Of a DNA stretch of 64,000 nt, positions 19,138-28,849 are shown piece after piece. Every line of letters begins with the position of its first letter. Position 1 is the first letter of the stretch. The stretch covers positions 1,922,001 to 1,986,000 of the forward strand of contig NZ_CP121111.1 of the NCBI RefSeq assembly GCF_029625335.1. Reading direction: 5' to 3'. Position numbers and translations under genes: made by a program. The notes below the pieces were generated by a model. It was given only the letters and a program-made list of their open reading frames with translations. It was not told the DNA's origin and did no database searches. The DNA comes from Flavobacterium nitratireducens. Lineage in GTDB: Bacteria > Bacteroidota > Bacteroidia > Flavobacteriales > Flavobacteriaceae.

Positions 19138-20581
19138 GTCAATTTTCAAACTAATAAATATAAGGTCAGTAGTAACACTGACCTTATCAAGCCTGATTTT
19201 TCAAAGTTGTGTACCAACAAAAACCGTACGCGAAGAAAAAAAGGATTTACCCGAACAATTTCAAAATGTCGCCTCTAAAGACACAACTAATTCGGCACAA
19301 ATTAAATGGAAAACATTCTTTAATGATGAACATTTAAATGCACTCATTGAAACGGCTTTAGTAAACAATCAGGAGTTAAATATCTTTTTGCAACAAATAG
19401 ATATGGCAAAGAATGAAATCCAGGCCAGAAAAGGAGAATACTTGCCATTTGTAGGTCTTCAAGCTGCTGCCGAAGTAGAAAAAGTAGGTCGTTATACCAG
19501 TCAGGGAGCTAATGATGCAAATACCGAAATTAAACCTGGAAAAGAATTCCCAGAACCTTTGCAAAATTATAAAGTTGGGGCTTTTGCAACATGGGAATTA
19601 GACGTTTGGAAAAAATTGCGTAATGCCAAAAAAGCAGCCGTAATGGAATACCTTTCTACAGTTGAAGGGAAGAATTTCATGGTAACGAATTTGATTGCTG
19701 AAATAGCCGATTCGTACTACGAATTACAAGCTTTGGACAACAAACTTAAAATTCTAACTCAAAACTTAGAATTGCAAAACAATGGTTTAAGAACTATTCG
19801 TCTTCAAATGCAGGCGGCTAAGGCTACATCGCTGGGCGTACAAAGATTAGAAGCAGAAGTATATAAAAACACTGCCGAATTGTTTTCTGTAAAACAGGAA
19901 ATTGTAGAAACGGAGAACAAATTGAATTTCTTAGTAGGTCGCGCACCTCAACCCATTCAGCGTAATTCGGAACAATTTGTAGAAAAAGAAATAGACACTA
20001 TGTATGTAGGCATACCTTCACAGCTCTTAACAAATCGTCCAGACATTAGACGAGCAGAATATGAATTGCAAGCAGCCAAACTGGATACACAGGTTGCTAA
20101 AGCTAATTTTTATCCTTCATTTACGTTAAGAGCTGGTGTAGGTTTAGAAGCTTTCCAAACCAAGTATCTTACTTCAACCCCTGAGTCCTTATTGTATGGT
20201 TTAGCGGGTGATATGGTAGCACCTTTAATCAACAGAAATGCTATTAAAACCGCTTATTACAATGCAAATGACAAACAATTGCAAGCCGTTTTTGAATATG
20301 AAAAAACCATCTTAAAGGCACATATCGAAGTATTAAATGGTTTGTCTAAAATTGACATCCTGAAGAAAAGCTATGAGCAAAAAGTACATCAAGTGGAAGC
20401 TTTGACAAATTCTATCGAAATCACTACTAAACTTTTCAATGCAGCCAGAGCCGATTATATGGAAGTTTTGTTAACGCAACGTGATGCCTTAGAATCCAAA
20501 CTTCAATTGGTTGAAACCAAAAAAGAACAATTAGCCGCTAAGGTTAACATGTACAAATCATTAGGAGGAGGATGGAATTAG
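19130..20581 (+). CDS. Efflux outer-membrane factor lipoprotein (TolC/OprM type)
   Basis: Third part of the tripartite pump: an outer-membrane channel with a lipoprotein signal (TLTLSSLIFQSC) and 483 residues. Two OEP repeats are visible, with long helical stretches and characteristic phrases such as LRNAKKAAVMEYLSTVE, ADSYYELQALDN and GIPSQLLTNRPDIRRAEYELQAAKLD (the NodT/OprM-family repeat), then AKANFYPSFTL. It overlaps the pump gene and is followed by a strong bidirectional terminator. Confidence 0.95.
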   Translation: MNKSIFKLINIRSVVTLTLSSLIFQSCVPTKTVREEKKDLPEQFQNVASKDTTNSAQIKWKTFFNDEHLNALIETALVNNQELNIFLQQIDMAKNEIQARKGEYLPFVGLQAAAEVEKVGRYTSQGANDANTEIKPGKEFPEPLQNYKVGAFATWELDVWKKLRNAKKAAVMEYLSTVEGKNFMVTNLIAEIADSYYELQALDNKLKILTQNLELQNNGLRTIRLQMQAAKATSLGVQRLEAEVYKNTAELFSVKQEIVETENKLNFLVGRAPQPIQRNSEQFVEKEIDTMYVGIPSQLLTNRPDIRRAEYELQAAKLDTQVAKANFYPSFTLRAGVGLEAFQTKYLTSTPESLLYGLAGDMVAPLINRNAIKTAYYNANDKQLQAVFEYEKTILKAHIEVLNGLSKIDILKKSYEQKVHQVEALTNSIEITTKLFNAARADYMEVLLTQRDALESKLQLVETKKEQLAAKVNMYKSLGGGWN

Positions 20582-20633
20582 TTCTAAAATTTTAAAGTTT
20601 GATAGTCTTTAAAAGCTATTTCTAATGATAAAG

Positions 20634-20661
20634 CAAAGCCACTATTCTCAGAGTGGCTTTG
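20634..20661. terminator. Bidirectional terminator after the efflux operon
   Basis: CAAAGCCACT / AGTGGCTTTG hairpin, loop of 8, between the converging efflux operon and the minus-strand gene at 20696. Confidence 0.8.
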
Positions 20662-20695
20662 TTGTTTATATTTACTTCGATTCTACATTCTAAAA

Positions 20696-21094
20696 TCACA
20701 TTCCCTTTGCTTTCATCTCCAAAATCACATCCGAAGGATTCAAAAAAGTAGGGGCTTGCTCGCTAATACTTCCTGCTCGTTTTTTGTTTAGCTTAAAAAC
20801 CACATCTTGTTCACTGGTAAACAACAAGGCACTTAAAAAAGGATTGTTCATATACGAACACAAAATAGGATAAGTATCTTCTAAGGAGTGAAAACTTTCT
20901 ACTTCTTCAGTTTTATAACGTGCAATAACAGACATTTTCATCTCATTATTTTCGTCTAAAATGGGGCGAACATAAATATTTTTCAATTCAGTATCTCCTA
21001 TGGTTTTTGCAAGGGTTAATTTGGCAAAAGTCTTATCTAATATACTTTGCTTCACTCTTTCCCAAAAAAGGGCAAATACGGGCTCGTATGACAT
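20696..21094 (-). CDS. Small unknown protein, possibly a free-standing N-terminal domain of a SAM methyltransferase family
   Basis: 132 residues, soluble, no signal peptide. The opening (EPVFALFWERVKQSILDKTFAKLTLAKTIGDTELKNIYVRPI) and the alternating FTSEQDVVFKLNKKRAGSI segment recall, from memory, the N-terminal domain of a Bacteroidota class I SAM-dependent methyltransferase family in which a Rossmann domain follows. Here there is no SAM-binding motif and the protein ends at about that boundary. It lies downstream of the enoyl-CoA hydratase gene by about 57 bases. Function unknown; the resemblance needs a profile search to confirm. Confidence 0.55.
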   Translation of the reverse strand: MSYEPVFALFWERVKQSILDKTFAKLTLAKTIGDTELKNIYVRPILDENNEMKMSVIARYKTEEVESFHSLEDTYPILCSYMNNPFLSALLFTSEQDVVFKLNKKRAGSISEQAPTFLNPSDVILEMKAKGM

Positions 21095-21151
21095 TTTATT
21101 TTTTTAATTTTTTAATACTGCAAACTGCTACTGCAAACTAGATACTCAAAA

Positions 21152-21934
21152 TTACTCTCCCGTAAAAACGGCTTTTCTTTTTTCTAAAAAGGCTTTGGTT
21201 CCTTCTTTAAAATCTTCGGTTCCAAAACATCTTCCAAAAGATTTAATTTCGGTTTCAAAACCATTTTCCCCTTCTTTAAAATTGGCATTCACCGCATGAA
21301 TCGCCATTGCTATGGCTGCAGGGGAATTTTTTATCATTTTTTGAGCGATTTCATTACATACAGAAAGCAAATCCTCTTGTTTTACCACATGATTTACTAA
21401 GCCCTCTCTGTGTGCTTCTTCGGCAGAAATCATACCTGCAGTTAAAATCATTTCTAAGGCTCGTCCTTTACCAATTAATTGTGGTAAACGCTGTGTACCT
21501 CCATAACCCGGAATTACACCTAAGGACACCTCTGGAAGTCCCATTTTAGCATTTTCAGATGCCACACGAATATGACAAGCCATAGCCAACTCTAATCCGC
21601 CACCAAGGGCAAATCCATTAATGGCTGCAATAACAGGGACTCTTAGATTTTCAACAAAATTGAACAAAGTTTCCTGACCTTGAGCTGATAATTGAATGCC
21701 TTCTTCGATTGAAAATTCGGCAAACTCAGCAATATCAGCACCAGCCACAAAAGCTTTATCGCCACTTCCTTTTAGAATAATAGCGCGAATATCTCTATGG
21801 CTTTCTAAGGTTGAAAAAGCATGATGCAGTTCCTGAATCGTAACTTTGTTTAAAGCATTTAATTTTTCCGGACGATTAATCGTTATGGTTGCAATATTAT
21901 GCTCTTTTGCAATCAAAATGTTTTGGTAGCTCAT
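21152..21934 (-). CDS. Enoyl-CoA hydratase/isomerase (crotonase family)
   Basis: 260-residue crotonase-fold enzyme, probably adding water to trans-2-enoyl-CoA in fatty-acid or amino-acid catabolism. Oxyanion-hole segments are AFVAGADIAEF and NGFALGGGLELAMACH; both catalytic glutamates of true hydratases are in place (the E of GGGLELA and the E of GLPEVSLGVIPGYGGTQ). It lies 9 bases downstream of the histidine kinase gene. No other beta-oxidation gene is adjacent, so the precise substrate is open. Confidence 0.92.
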   Translation of the reverse strand: MSYQNILIAKEHNIATITINRPEKLNALNKVTIQELHHAFSTLESHRDIRAIILKGSGDKAFVAGADIAEFAEFSIEEGIQLSAQGQETLFNFVENLRVPVIAAINGFALGGGLELAMACHIRVASENAKMGLPEVSLGVIPGYGGTQRLPQLIGKGRALEMILTAGMISAEEAHREGLVNHVVKQEDLLSVCNEIAQKMIKNSPAAIAMAIHAVNANFKEGENGFETEIKSFGRCFGTEDFKEGTKAFLEKRKAVFTGE

Positions 21935-21943
21935 TGTGTTGAT

Positions 21944-23416
21944 TTAAGAGTTAATAATGGGTAGCGAAACCGTAAAACGGGTTCCTTTTCCGTATTCTGT
22001 TTCAAAGTCAATGCTGCCTTTATAATTTTCGATAATATTTTTTATAATTCCTAATCCCAATCCCATTCCGCTACTTTTTGTAGTAAACTTAGGCTCGAAT
22101 ATTCGGATTTTATCTTCTTCTTTAATACCTACTCCATTGTCTTCAACCACTATCAATACATTATCCTTTTCTTTTTTTACTGATACTGCCACCCTTTTTT
22201 CTTCTTGTGATTCAGGAATTGCTTGAATGGCATTTTTTACTAAGTTAGTGATAATTCGGATTAATTGTGTTCGATCAATCTTAGAAATTATTTCAGGGGC
22301 ACTACTTTCAAAAACTATTTGATCTTCATTAAAAATATCCAAAGCCAATTCGACAACTGCAACTACATTCAGCGTTTCATTTTGCTGTGCTGGCATCGAA
22401 GCAAAATTAGAAAAAGCCGAAGCTACAGATGTCATCGTATCAATTTGCTGAATCAATGTTTCTGAATAATCCCTCATTTTCTGGACAATATTGGGATCTT
22501 CAGGATTAAATTTTCGCTGAAAACTCTGCACGGTTAAACGCATTGGCGTAAGCGGATTTTTAATCTCATGCGCCACTTGTTTTGCCATTTCACGCCAAGC
22601 CTCTTCCCTTTCGCTTTGGGCTAACTTAATGGCACTTTTTTCTAATTCATCCACCATTTGGTTATAACCACTAATCAACAAATTGATTTCTTTACTACTG
22701 GCAGAAAGCAAAATCTTTTCGTTTTTCTTATTCAAACGGGTTTCGTTCAACTTATCCGAAATGGTTTTTAAAGACTTGGTGATATATGATGAAAGAAAAT
22801 ACGCCAAGGCAAATGCTACAATCAACATAAATGAATAGACTTGCCCCAACCGAATTAAAAAGCTATTTAACTCTTTGTCATAAAAACCATCATCTTCCTG
22901 ATACGGTAGATTTAAAACCCCCAGCGGTTTGAATTTATCATCCTTAATCTGGGTAAACGAAGAACGATTTTTAACACCATTAATGGTTTTTATATCCACA
23001 TATCTTTTTTCAATAGAAGAGCGAACCAGTTTCAGAATGTATTTAGGAATAGGAGGTGCTGTTTTATCTACCGAAAAAGATTCTTTGGACGACTTCAACA
23101 ACTTTCCGTCTAAGTCGTAAATATTGATTTCAATGTTGTGAATGTGGGCTAATTCGTGGATTTTATCCTTAAAAATTAAATCTAAATTCTCCGTATTCAA
23201 TGGATAAGTGGTAGTAGAAAGAATATAATTAATATGTTCTTTTACCGCATTTTCTTTACGTTCTAAACGTTCACGATGGTATTCTTTAGCCTCGTTTTTA
23301 AACTGAATAATAGAAATGGATGCTAATAAAACCGAAGAAATAATTATCACAACGATCATCGAAAGAAAGATTCGAACTCGCAACGAAAGCATGGATAATT
23401 TGAAGCTTTTAAGCAT
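21944..23416 (-). CDS. Sensor histidine kinase (NtrY-like, HAMP)
   Basis: Membrane histidine kinase, 490 residues from this start. TM1 is at about 12-32 (RIFLSMIVVIIISSVLLASI), a periplasmic sensor of about 150 residues follows, TM2 is near 190-212, then a HAMP linker. The H-box is VAHEIKNPLTPMRLTVQSF and the ATPase boxes are NLVKNAIQAIPE (N), DNGVGIKEEDK (G1) and GMGLGLGIIKN (G2). The longer open frame to 23485 reads into a direct-repeat spacer, so the ATG at 23414-23416 is preferred. No response regulator gene is adjacent, making it an orphan kinase. The enoyl-CoA hydratase follows closely. Confidence 0.9.
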   Translation of the reverse strand: MLKSFKLSMLSLRVRIFLSMIVVIIISSVLLASISIIQFKNEAKEYHRERLERKENAVKEHINYILSTTTYPLNTENLDLIFKDKIHELAHIHNIEINIYDLDGKLLKSSKESFSVDKTAPPIPKYILKLVRSSIEKRYVDIKTINGVKNRSSFTQIKDDKFKPLGVLNLPYQEDDGFYDKELNSFLIRLGQVYSFMLIVAFALAYFLSSYITKSLKTISDKLNETRLNKKNEKILLSASSKEINLLISGYNQMVDELEKSAIKLAQSEREEAWREMAKQVAHEIKNPLTPMRLTVQSFQRKFNPEDPNIVQKMRDYSETLIQQIDTMTSVASAFSNFASMPAQQNETLNVVAVVELALDIFNEDQIVFESSAPEIISKIDRTQLIRIITNLVKNAIQAIPESQEEKRVAVSVKKEKDNVLIVVEDNGVGIKEEDKIRIFEPKFTTKSSGMGLGLGIIKNIIENYKGSIDFETEYGKGTRFTVSLPIINS

Positions 23417-23425
23417 TTTTATAAA

Positions 23426-23452
23426 GTTGTGGGTTATGAGTTGTGGGTTATG
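23426..23452. repeat. Short tandem repeat gttgtgggttatg
   Basis: Two copies of the 13-mer, 23426-23438 and 23440-23452, in the spacer between hemJ and the kinase. Related words (cacaacccataac) lie just beyond. No hairpin forms. Confidence 0.6.
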
Positions 23453-23489
23453 CGTCATGAACTCAACACTCACAACCCATAACATATAA

Positions 23490-24038
23490 CTATTGTCTTT
23501 CTCTTATTCCTTTGTAAAATTTAAAGCCCAGCATGATTAAAACCGAGAATAAAACTATCCCGATTACACCATAAATCCAGTTGACCGCATTTTTTAATAT
23601 TACTAAAAAAACAACTGCAAAAAGAATAATGGTCGCTCCTTCATTCCACAAACGCATGAAATTAGTAGTATATTTTACCTCATCCTTTTGTAATTGTTTA
23701 AATATCTGATGGCATTTTAAATGATACAAATAGAGCGCAAAAACAAAGCCAAGTTTTACATGCATCCAAGGCATTTGCAACCACGCATTTCCTGTAGGAG
23801 TAAACAACAGCATCCAAAAAGCAAAAATACTAGCCAATACCGCCGACGGCCAAGTGATAATATACCACAGACGATAACTCATAATTTTGAATTGATTTTG
23901 CAAAATTTCCTTTTCAGGCGAAGTTTTAGCAGCAGCTTCAATTTGGTATACAAACAAGCGAACAATATAAAACAAACCTGCAAACCAAGTGATTACAAAT
24001 ATGAGATGAAGGGATTTTAGATAGTTGTAGTATTCCAT
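23490..24038 (-). CDS. hemJ: Protoporphyrinogen oxidase HemJ / CopD-like membrane protein
   Basis: 182-residue inner-membrane protein with four to five helices. The first contains HLIFVITWFAGLFYIVRLFVY, the signature of the HemJ (UPF0093) family with its conserved haem-ligating His, and MPWMHVKLGFVFALYLYHLKCHQIF carries the second conserved His and basic residues. HemJ oxidises protoporphyrinogen IX to protoporphyrin IX, the step just before ferrochelatase, whose gene lies 86 bases upstream on the same strand. No hemG or hemY is visible in the window, which fits HemJ filling this step. Confidence 0.88.
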   Translation of the reverse strand: MEYYNYLKSLHLIFVITWFAGLFYIVRLFVYQIEAAAKTSPEKEILQNQFKIMSYRLWYIITWPSAVLASIFAFWMLLFTPTGNAWLQMPWMHVKLGFVFALYLYHLKCHQIFKQLQKDEVKYTTNFMRLWNEGATIILFAVVFLVILKNAVNWIYGVIGIVLFSVLIMLGFKFYKGIRERQ

Positions 24039-24124
24039 AAAAATTTTAGATTTCTGATTAACAATTTTAGATTTCTGATATGTTGTATTCTCAAATCATT
24101 AATCAACATTCATCAATCTTAAAT

Positions 24125-25138
24125 CTATCTAGCCCAATCTTCAATCCAATTAGCCACAACTCCGCACCATTCATCATCATCATTCATGCATGGAACGGCC
24201 AAAAATTCTTCTCCGCCATGATGTAAAAATTGCTCATTAGCCTCCATTGCAATTTCTTCCAATGTTTCTAAACAATCAGCCACAAAAGCGGGTGTAACAA
24301 CGGCTAATTTTTTAATCCCTTTTTCAGGCATTTTATTAATTTCTACATCTGTATAAGGTGTTAACCATTTGTCGCCTGCTAATCGAGACTGGAAGGTTTG
24401 GCTGTATTTCTCTTCTGGAATTCCTAATAATTTTACCACTTGTTTAGTTGTTTCATAACATTGATGGCGGTAGCAAAACTCATGTGCCGGTGATGGCGTA
24501 TTACAACAAGAACCATCAATTTTGCAATGTGATTTTGTTACATCTGTTTTACGAATATGACGTTTAGGAATTCCATGATACGAAAACAACAAATGATCGT
24601 AATCAAATCCATCCAAGTGTTTTTTCATCGAATTAGCTAATGCCTGAATATAATCAGGTTTGTTATAAAATGCAGGAACATTAGTAAAAGTCATCTCTGG
24701 AAAAAACTTTTGACGCAATTCTTCAGCCAAAACAACAATTGTCGTTGTAGAAGCCATAGCGTGTTGCGGATATAACGGAATCAACATCACTTCGGTCACT
24801 CCTTTATCTTTTAATTCTTGCAATCCTTTCTTGATCGTCATCGTACCATAACGCATGGCAAGAGCAACAGGAAGATCTACTAATTGCTGTACTTTTTGAT
24901 GCATTTTTTTGGAAATAGCAATTAAAGGCGAACCCTCATCAGTCCAAATTCTAGCATAAGCTTCAGCCGATTTTTTAGGTCTGGTTTGTAAAATAATCCC
25001 ACGAACTAATAAGGCACGCAATAAAAACGGAACATCGATAACGTATTTGTCCATCAAAAATTCGTCTAAATACGGCTTTACATCTTTTGGCGTTGGACTT
25101 TCTGGTGAACCTAAATTGACTAATAATACTCCTTTCAT
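24125..25138 (-). CDS. hemH: Ferrochelatase
   Basis: Inserts Fe2+ into protoporphyrin IX, the last step of haem b synthesis. The opening KGVLLVNLGSPESP is the family signature; the catalytic His is in LLFSYHGIPKRHIRK, and a second conserved stretch is QSRLAGDKWLTPYTD. It has the Cys-rich insert CKIDGSCCNTPSPAHEFCYRHQC after the catalytic His, resembling the Cys positions that hold a 2Fe-2S cluster in some ferrochelatases; whether a cluster binds here is inference. 337 residues. hemJ follows on the same strand. Confidence 0.97.
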   Translation of the reverse strand: MKGVLLVNLGSPESPTPKDVKPYLDEFLMDKYVIDVPFLLRALLVRGIILQTRPKKSAEAYARIWTDEGSPLIAISKKMHQKVQQLVDLPVALAMRYGTMTIKKGLQELKDKGVTEVMLIPLYPQHAMASTTTIVVLAEELRQKFFPEMTFTNVPAFYNKPDYIQALANSMKKHLDGFDYDHLLFSYHGIPKRHIRKTDVTKSHCKIDGSCCNTPSPAHEFCYRHQCYETTKQVVKLLGIPEEKYSQTFQSRLAGDKWLTPYTDVEINKMPEKGIKKLAVVTPAFVADCLETLEEIAMEANEQFLHHGGEEFLAVPCMNDDDEWCGVVANWIEDWAR

Positions 25139-25166
25139 GTGTAGATTTTTGTTTTTTGATTTTCTC

Positions 25167-25174
25167 CAAAAATA
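25167..25174 (-). promoter_or_regulatory. Candidate -7 element of hemH
   Basis: Minus strand reads TATTTTTG, matching TAnnTTTG, 29 bases before the hemH ATG. No clear -33 box is seen. Confidence 0.45.
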
Positions 25175-25247
25175 GCATAAGCCACTTTGTAGATCTATGA
25201 TAAATGTTATTTTTTATTTATTGTTTAATTTAGAAAATCAATCACGA

Positions 25248-26115
25248 CTATGCATTCGGATTGATTGACATCAAATATTTTTTTGGAGTAGTTCCAAATT
25301 TCTTCTTGAAAGCGGCTATAAAATGACTGCCGGTGCTGTAGCCTATCTTCAAACCTACTTCGTTTACATTGTACGAACCGCTGTCTAATAATTTACGAGC
25401 GAAATCCATTTTGTAATCAAACAAAAAGCCATACACCGTGTCGCCATAAATTTGCTTGAAACCCATTTTTAATTTTTTCAAATTCAGCCCCACTTGGTCG
25501 GCCAGTTCCGGTAAACCTGGTGGTTCGGCCATATTAGCAATGATAATTTCTTTGGCTTTTTTGATTTTCAAAACATTTTCTTCGTCTACTAAAAACGGAC
25601 ATTGTTCAGCATTTGGATCTTCATTCTCGATTGAAAAAAAGACTCAACAACTCGTAACCTTTTCCTTTATAATACAAATTTTTGATAGAAGGATTCAAAT
25701 TGTAATGAAACATTTGGTTCAAAACAATGGCCATCGACGGACTAATATCGCTTTCGTTATAATATTTTTTCTCTTGATTTTCTTTACTCAAAAACGGAAT
25801 ATGCTCGGCATCATTGGTAAACAAACCATGAAACTTTTTGATAGAAACAAAAATGGAAATCAACCAGGATTTTGGAGCTATTTGCACGTTCAAAGGCAAT
25901 TCTTTTTCGGTGTTATAAAACAACAAAGCTTTTTCTTCTTTGAGATTCAGCACATAATTTCCCTGATTAAAAATATAATTGGCACTACCCTTTAACCCAA
26001 AATGAAATTGTATCAAGCCCAATTGAACAGGTCGCTGAAAAGTTAAAACCGTATCGGTATTATTTTGAAAACGAATTAAAATAAAATCATCGTCAATTTT
26101 TATTTCTTCTTCCAT
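25248..26115 (-). pseudogene. AraC-family transcriptional regulator, one frameshift
   Basis: Regulator with an N-terminal ligand/oligomerisation domain (residues 1-164) and a C-terminal AraC helix-turn-helix domain: LPELADQVGLNLKKLKMGFKQIYGDTVYGFL and YNVNEVGLKIGYSTGSHFIAAFKKKFGTTPKKYL. The N-terminal frame ends at 25621 and the C-terminal frame starts immediately after in a different phase. Removing one base (or adding two) near 25618-25626 gives a continuous protein of about 288 residues through the link NEDPNAEQCPFLVDEENVL. It lies between hemH and the divergent hemA, so it may regulate haem genes; that is inference from position only. Confidence 0.8.
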
Positions 26116-26587
26116 TTTTTCGATTTACTTTATTCAACTTAATATAGTCGTTTTTAGTTAAACTTCTCATATCGGTGTTTCAAAATTAAATCTTTTTCAT
26201 GGGAAATTTTTACTTATAACCAAATTTATAAAGCATCACTAATTATAAAATCCGACAATCAAAATCCAAAACCTCATAAAAAAATATTAATCATTTGATT
26301 TTCATTTATTTACAACTCCACTTACTCATATATTGTATGAAGCAATAATTTGAACTCATAGCGATATTTTTATTATAAATTTCGAAAAAATACCAATTAA
26401 TTATTTAGAACAAGTCTACACAATAGCTCAAAAATTAGCTATTTTAGTCCAATTTCACATAAAAATTGAATTTTTAATTACGATAATAGTTCAAATAATC
26501 GCTAAGCGATACAAAAAGAACTTACAGCGTTGTTTTTATAAAATAGTTAATAATAATTTTGTAGAACTTTTTAAGGAAAGTATAATT
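26116..26587. other. Long AT-rich intergenic region upstream of hemA
   Basis: 472 bases with no coding sequence seen. It holds the hemA promoter at its right end and two small palindromes: AATAGCT / AGCTATT at 26422-26443 and ATCGC-TAA-GCGAT near 26499-26511. Either could be an operator or a leader structure; no known riboswitch motif is recognised. Confidence 0.5.
26530..26561 (+). promoter_or_regulatory. Promoter of the hemA operon
   Basis: TTG at 26530-26532, a 21-base spacer, then TAATTTTG at 26554-26561. This fits the Bacteroidota promoter, with transcription starting about 20 bases before the ATG. Confidence 0.65.
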
Positions 26588-27844
26588 ATGGAAAATTTTA
26601 ATATGTCCAGAAACAGCACTTTTTACGCTTTAGGTTTAAGTTACAAGAAAGCAGATGCAACGATTAGAGGAAAATTTAGCTTAGATGCCAAAGCACAATC
26701 CGTTCTATTAATGCAAGCTGAAGCAGAAGGAATCGAATCAATTATAGTTACCTCAACTTGTAACAGAACTGAAATTTATGGTTTTGCTAACCATCCTTAT
26801 GAGTTAATCAAATTACTTTGCGAAAACAGTAACGGTTCGGTACAAGATTTTCAAGAAGTAGCTTATATCTACAAAAACCAAGAGGCTATTAATCATATGT
26901 TTCGTGTTGGGACCGGATTAGATAGCCAAATTTTAGGTGATTTTGAAATCATCAGTCAAATCAAAAATGCTTTTACACAGAGTAAATCCTATGGTTTAGT
27001 AAACAATTTCATGGAACGTTTAGTAAACTCGGTGATACAAGCCAGTAAAAAAATCAAAACAGAAACCGAAATTTCTTCAGGTGCAACTTCAGTATCCTTT
27101 GCATCTGTTCAATATATCATCAAAAATGTAGAAGATATTGCTAATAAAAATATCTTACTTTTTGGAACCGGAAAAATTGGTAGAAATACCTGTGAAAATT
27201 TGGTAAAACACAGCAAACACGAACAAATTACTTTAATCAACAGAACCAAAGACAAGGCTGAAAAATTAGCCGAAAAACTGGATGTAGTAGTTAAAGATTA
27301 TTCGGATTTACAATTGGAAATACAAAAAGCCGATGTATTAGTTGTAGCCACAGGTGCTCAAAACCCAACGGTTGACAAAGCCATTTTGAACCTTAAAAAA
27401 CCTTTGTTGATATTAGACTTGTCTATTCCTAAAAACGTACATGAAAATGTAACAGAAGTAGAAGGTGTGACACTAATTCACATGGACCATTTATCACAAA
27501 TTACCGATGAGACTTTAGAAAACAGAAAAGAACATATTCCTGCTGCTGAAGCGATAATCGAAGAAATAAAAGACGAATTTAATACCTGGACCAAAGGCAG
27601 AAAATTTGCTCCAACTATCAATGCATTGAAAGCCAAACTAAACGAAATCAAAAATTCGGAATTGGATTTTCAAAGTAAAAAAATAGCCGATTTTAACGAA
27701 GAACAAGCCGAAATCATCAGCAACAGAATCATTCAAAAAATCACTACGCATTTTGCCAATCACCTAAAAGATGAAAACACAATGGTAGATGAAAGCATTG
27801 AATGGATTGAAAAAGTCTTTAAAATTGAAGCTGTGGTAAAATAA
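26588..27844 (+). CDS. hemA: Glutamyl-tRNA reductase
   Basis: First committed enzyme of the C5 route to tetrapyrroles: reduces glutamyl-tRNA to glutamate-1-semialdehyde with NADPH. The catalytic Cys lies in TSTCNRTEIYG, the binding region in GTGLDSQILGDFEI, and the Rossmann motif in LLFGTGKIGRNT. 418 residues; a C-terminal dimerisation helix is present. A second start at ATG 26603 is possible. It heads the plus-strand haem cluster. The partner hemL is not in the window. Confidence 0.97.
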   Translation: MENFNMSRNSTFYALGLSYKKADATIRGKFSLDAKAQSVLLMQAEAEGIESIIVTSTCNRTEIYGFANHPYELIKLLCENSNGSVQDFQEVAYIYKNQEAINHMFRVGTGLDSQILGDFEIISQIKNAFTQSKSYGLVNNFMERLVNSVIQASKKIKTETEISSGATSVSFASVQYIIKNVEDIANKNILLFGTGKIGRNTCENLVKHSKHEQITLINRTKDKAEKLAEKLDVVVKDYSDLQLEIQKADVLVVATGAQNPTVDKAILNLKKPLLILDLSIPKNVHENVTEVEGVTLIHMDHLSQITDETLENRKEHIPAAEAIIEEIKDEFNTWTKGRKFAPTINALKAKLNEIKNSELDFQSKKIADFNEEQAEIISNRIIQKITTHFANHLKDENTMVDESIEWIEKVFKIEAVVK

Positions 27845-27922
27845 AATCCACCACAAATTACACCAATTTTCACAAATTAATTAAGTCATAATTACTTTCT
27901 ATATTTATGGCAAAAAAATAAA

Positions 27923-28849
27923 ATGGCAGAAAAAACAATACGTATAGGTACAAGAGATAGCGAACTCGCTTTATGGCAAGCACATACTGTTCAAAAACAA
28001 CTCAACGATTTAGGTTATAAAACCGAAATCGTAGCCGTAAAATCACAAGGCGATATTATTCTTGACAAGCCACTATACGAATTGGGAATTACTGGAATTT
28101 TCACCAAAACATTAGACATAGCTATGATTAATGGCGATGTGGATATCGCTGTACATTCTATGAAAGATGTTCCCACTGCCCTACCTATTGGAATTGTTCA
28201 GGCTGCCGTTTTAAAAAGAGCCAATACACTTGATATTTTAGTGCACAAAGGTGATCTGGATTTTCTAGAAACTGAAGGAACAATCGCTACTGGAAGTTTG
28301 CGTCGTCAAGCACAATGGTTGAATAAATACCCAAATCACACCGTAGTTGATTTACGTGGAAATGTGAATACCAGAATGCAAAAATTGCAAGACAATGACT
28401 GGAACGGAGCTGTTTTTGCCGCTGCAGGTTTAGAAAGAATCAACTTGAAACCAAGTGATTATATCGATTTAGACTGGATGATTCCGGCTCCTGCTCAAGG
28501 TGCTATGCTAGTCGTTGCTATGGCAAATGACGAATTTACTTTAGATGCTGTTTCGCAATTAAACGATATCGAAACCGAAGTTTGTACCTATATCGAACGC
28601 CAATTTTTGAGAACCTTAGAAGGTGGTTGTACAGCTCCTATTGGTGCTTTAGCAAAATACAATGAAGACGAAGACACTATTCATTTGGATGGCGTTTTAT
28701 TTTCTTTGGATGGAAAACAAAAAATCGAAATCAACAAAGTGGTGGATATATCCGAATGGAAAAAATTAGGTTTCTATTCTGCTAAAGAAATTCTCGATAA
28801 TGGAGGAAGCGAATTGATGGCAACGATTAAAGCAACTTTGAAAAAATAA
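27923..28849 (+). CDS. hemC: Hydroxymethylbilane synthase (porphobilinogen deaminase)
   Basis: Polymerises four porphobilinogen units to hydroxymethylbilane. Signature parts: IRIGTRDSELALWQA at the start, HSMKDVPT and GSLRRQAQW in the middle, and the dipyrromethane-cofactor Cys in LEGGCTAPIGA. 308 residues, normal. The stop codon overlaps the hemD start (TAATG), so the two are translationally coupled. The 78-base gap after hemA contains only a diverged spacer. Confidence 0.97.
   Translation: MAEKTIRIGTRDSELALWQAHTVQKQLNDLGYKTEIVAVKSQGDIILDKPLYELGITGIFTKTLDIAMINGDVDIAVHSMKDVPTALPIGIVQAAVLKRANTLDILVHKGDLDFLETEGTIATGSLRRQAQWLNKYPNHTVVDLRGNVNTRMQKLQDNDWNGAVFAAAGLERINLKPSDYIDLDWMIPAPAQGAMLVVAMANDEFTLDAVSQLNDIETEVCTYIERQFLRTLEGGCTAPIGALAKYNEDEDTIHLDGVLFSLDGKQKIEINKVVDISEWKKLGFYSAKEILDNGGSELMATIKATLKK

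Noticed and set aside
23417..23485. N-terminal extension of the histidine kinase to 23485
   Set aside because: The added residues come from a direct-repeat spacer and do not resemble protein-coding sequence; the ATG at 23416 leads straight into the first membrane helix.
26116..26587. Riboswitch or T-box upstream of hemA
   Set aside because: Only short palindromes are visible; no conserved riboswitch core was recognised, and the promoter lies only about 27 bases before the ATG, leaving no room for a leader.
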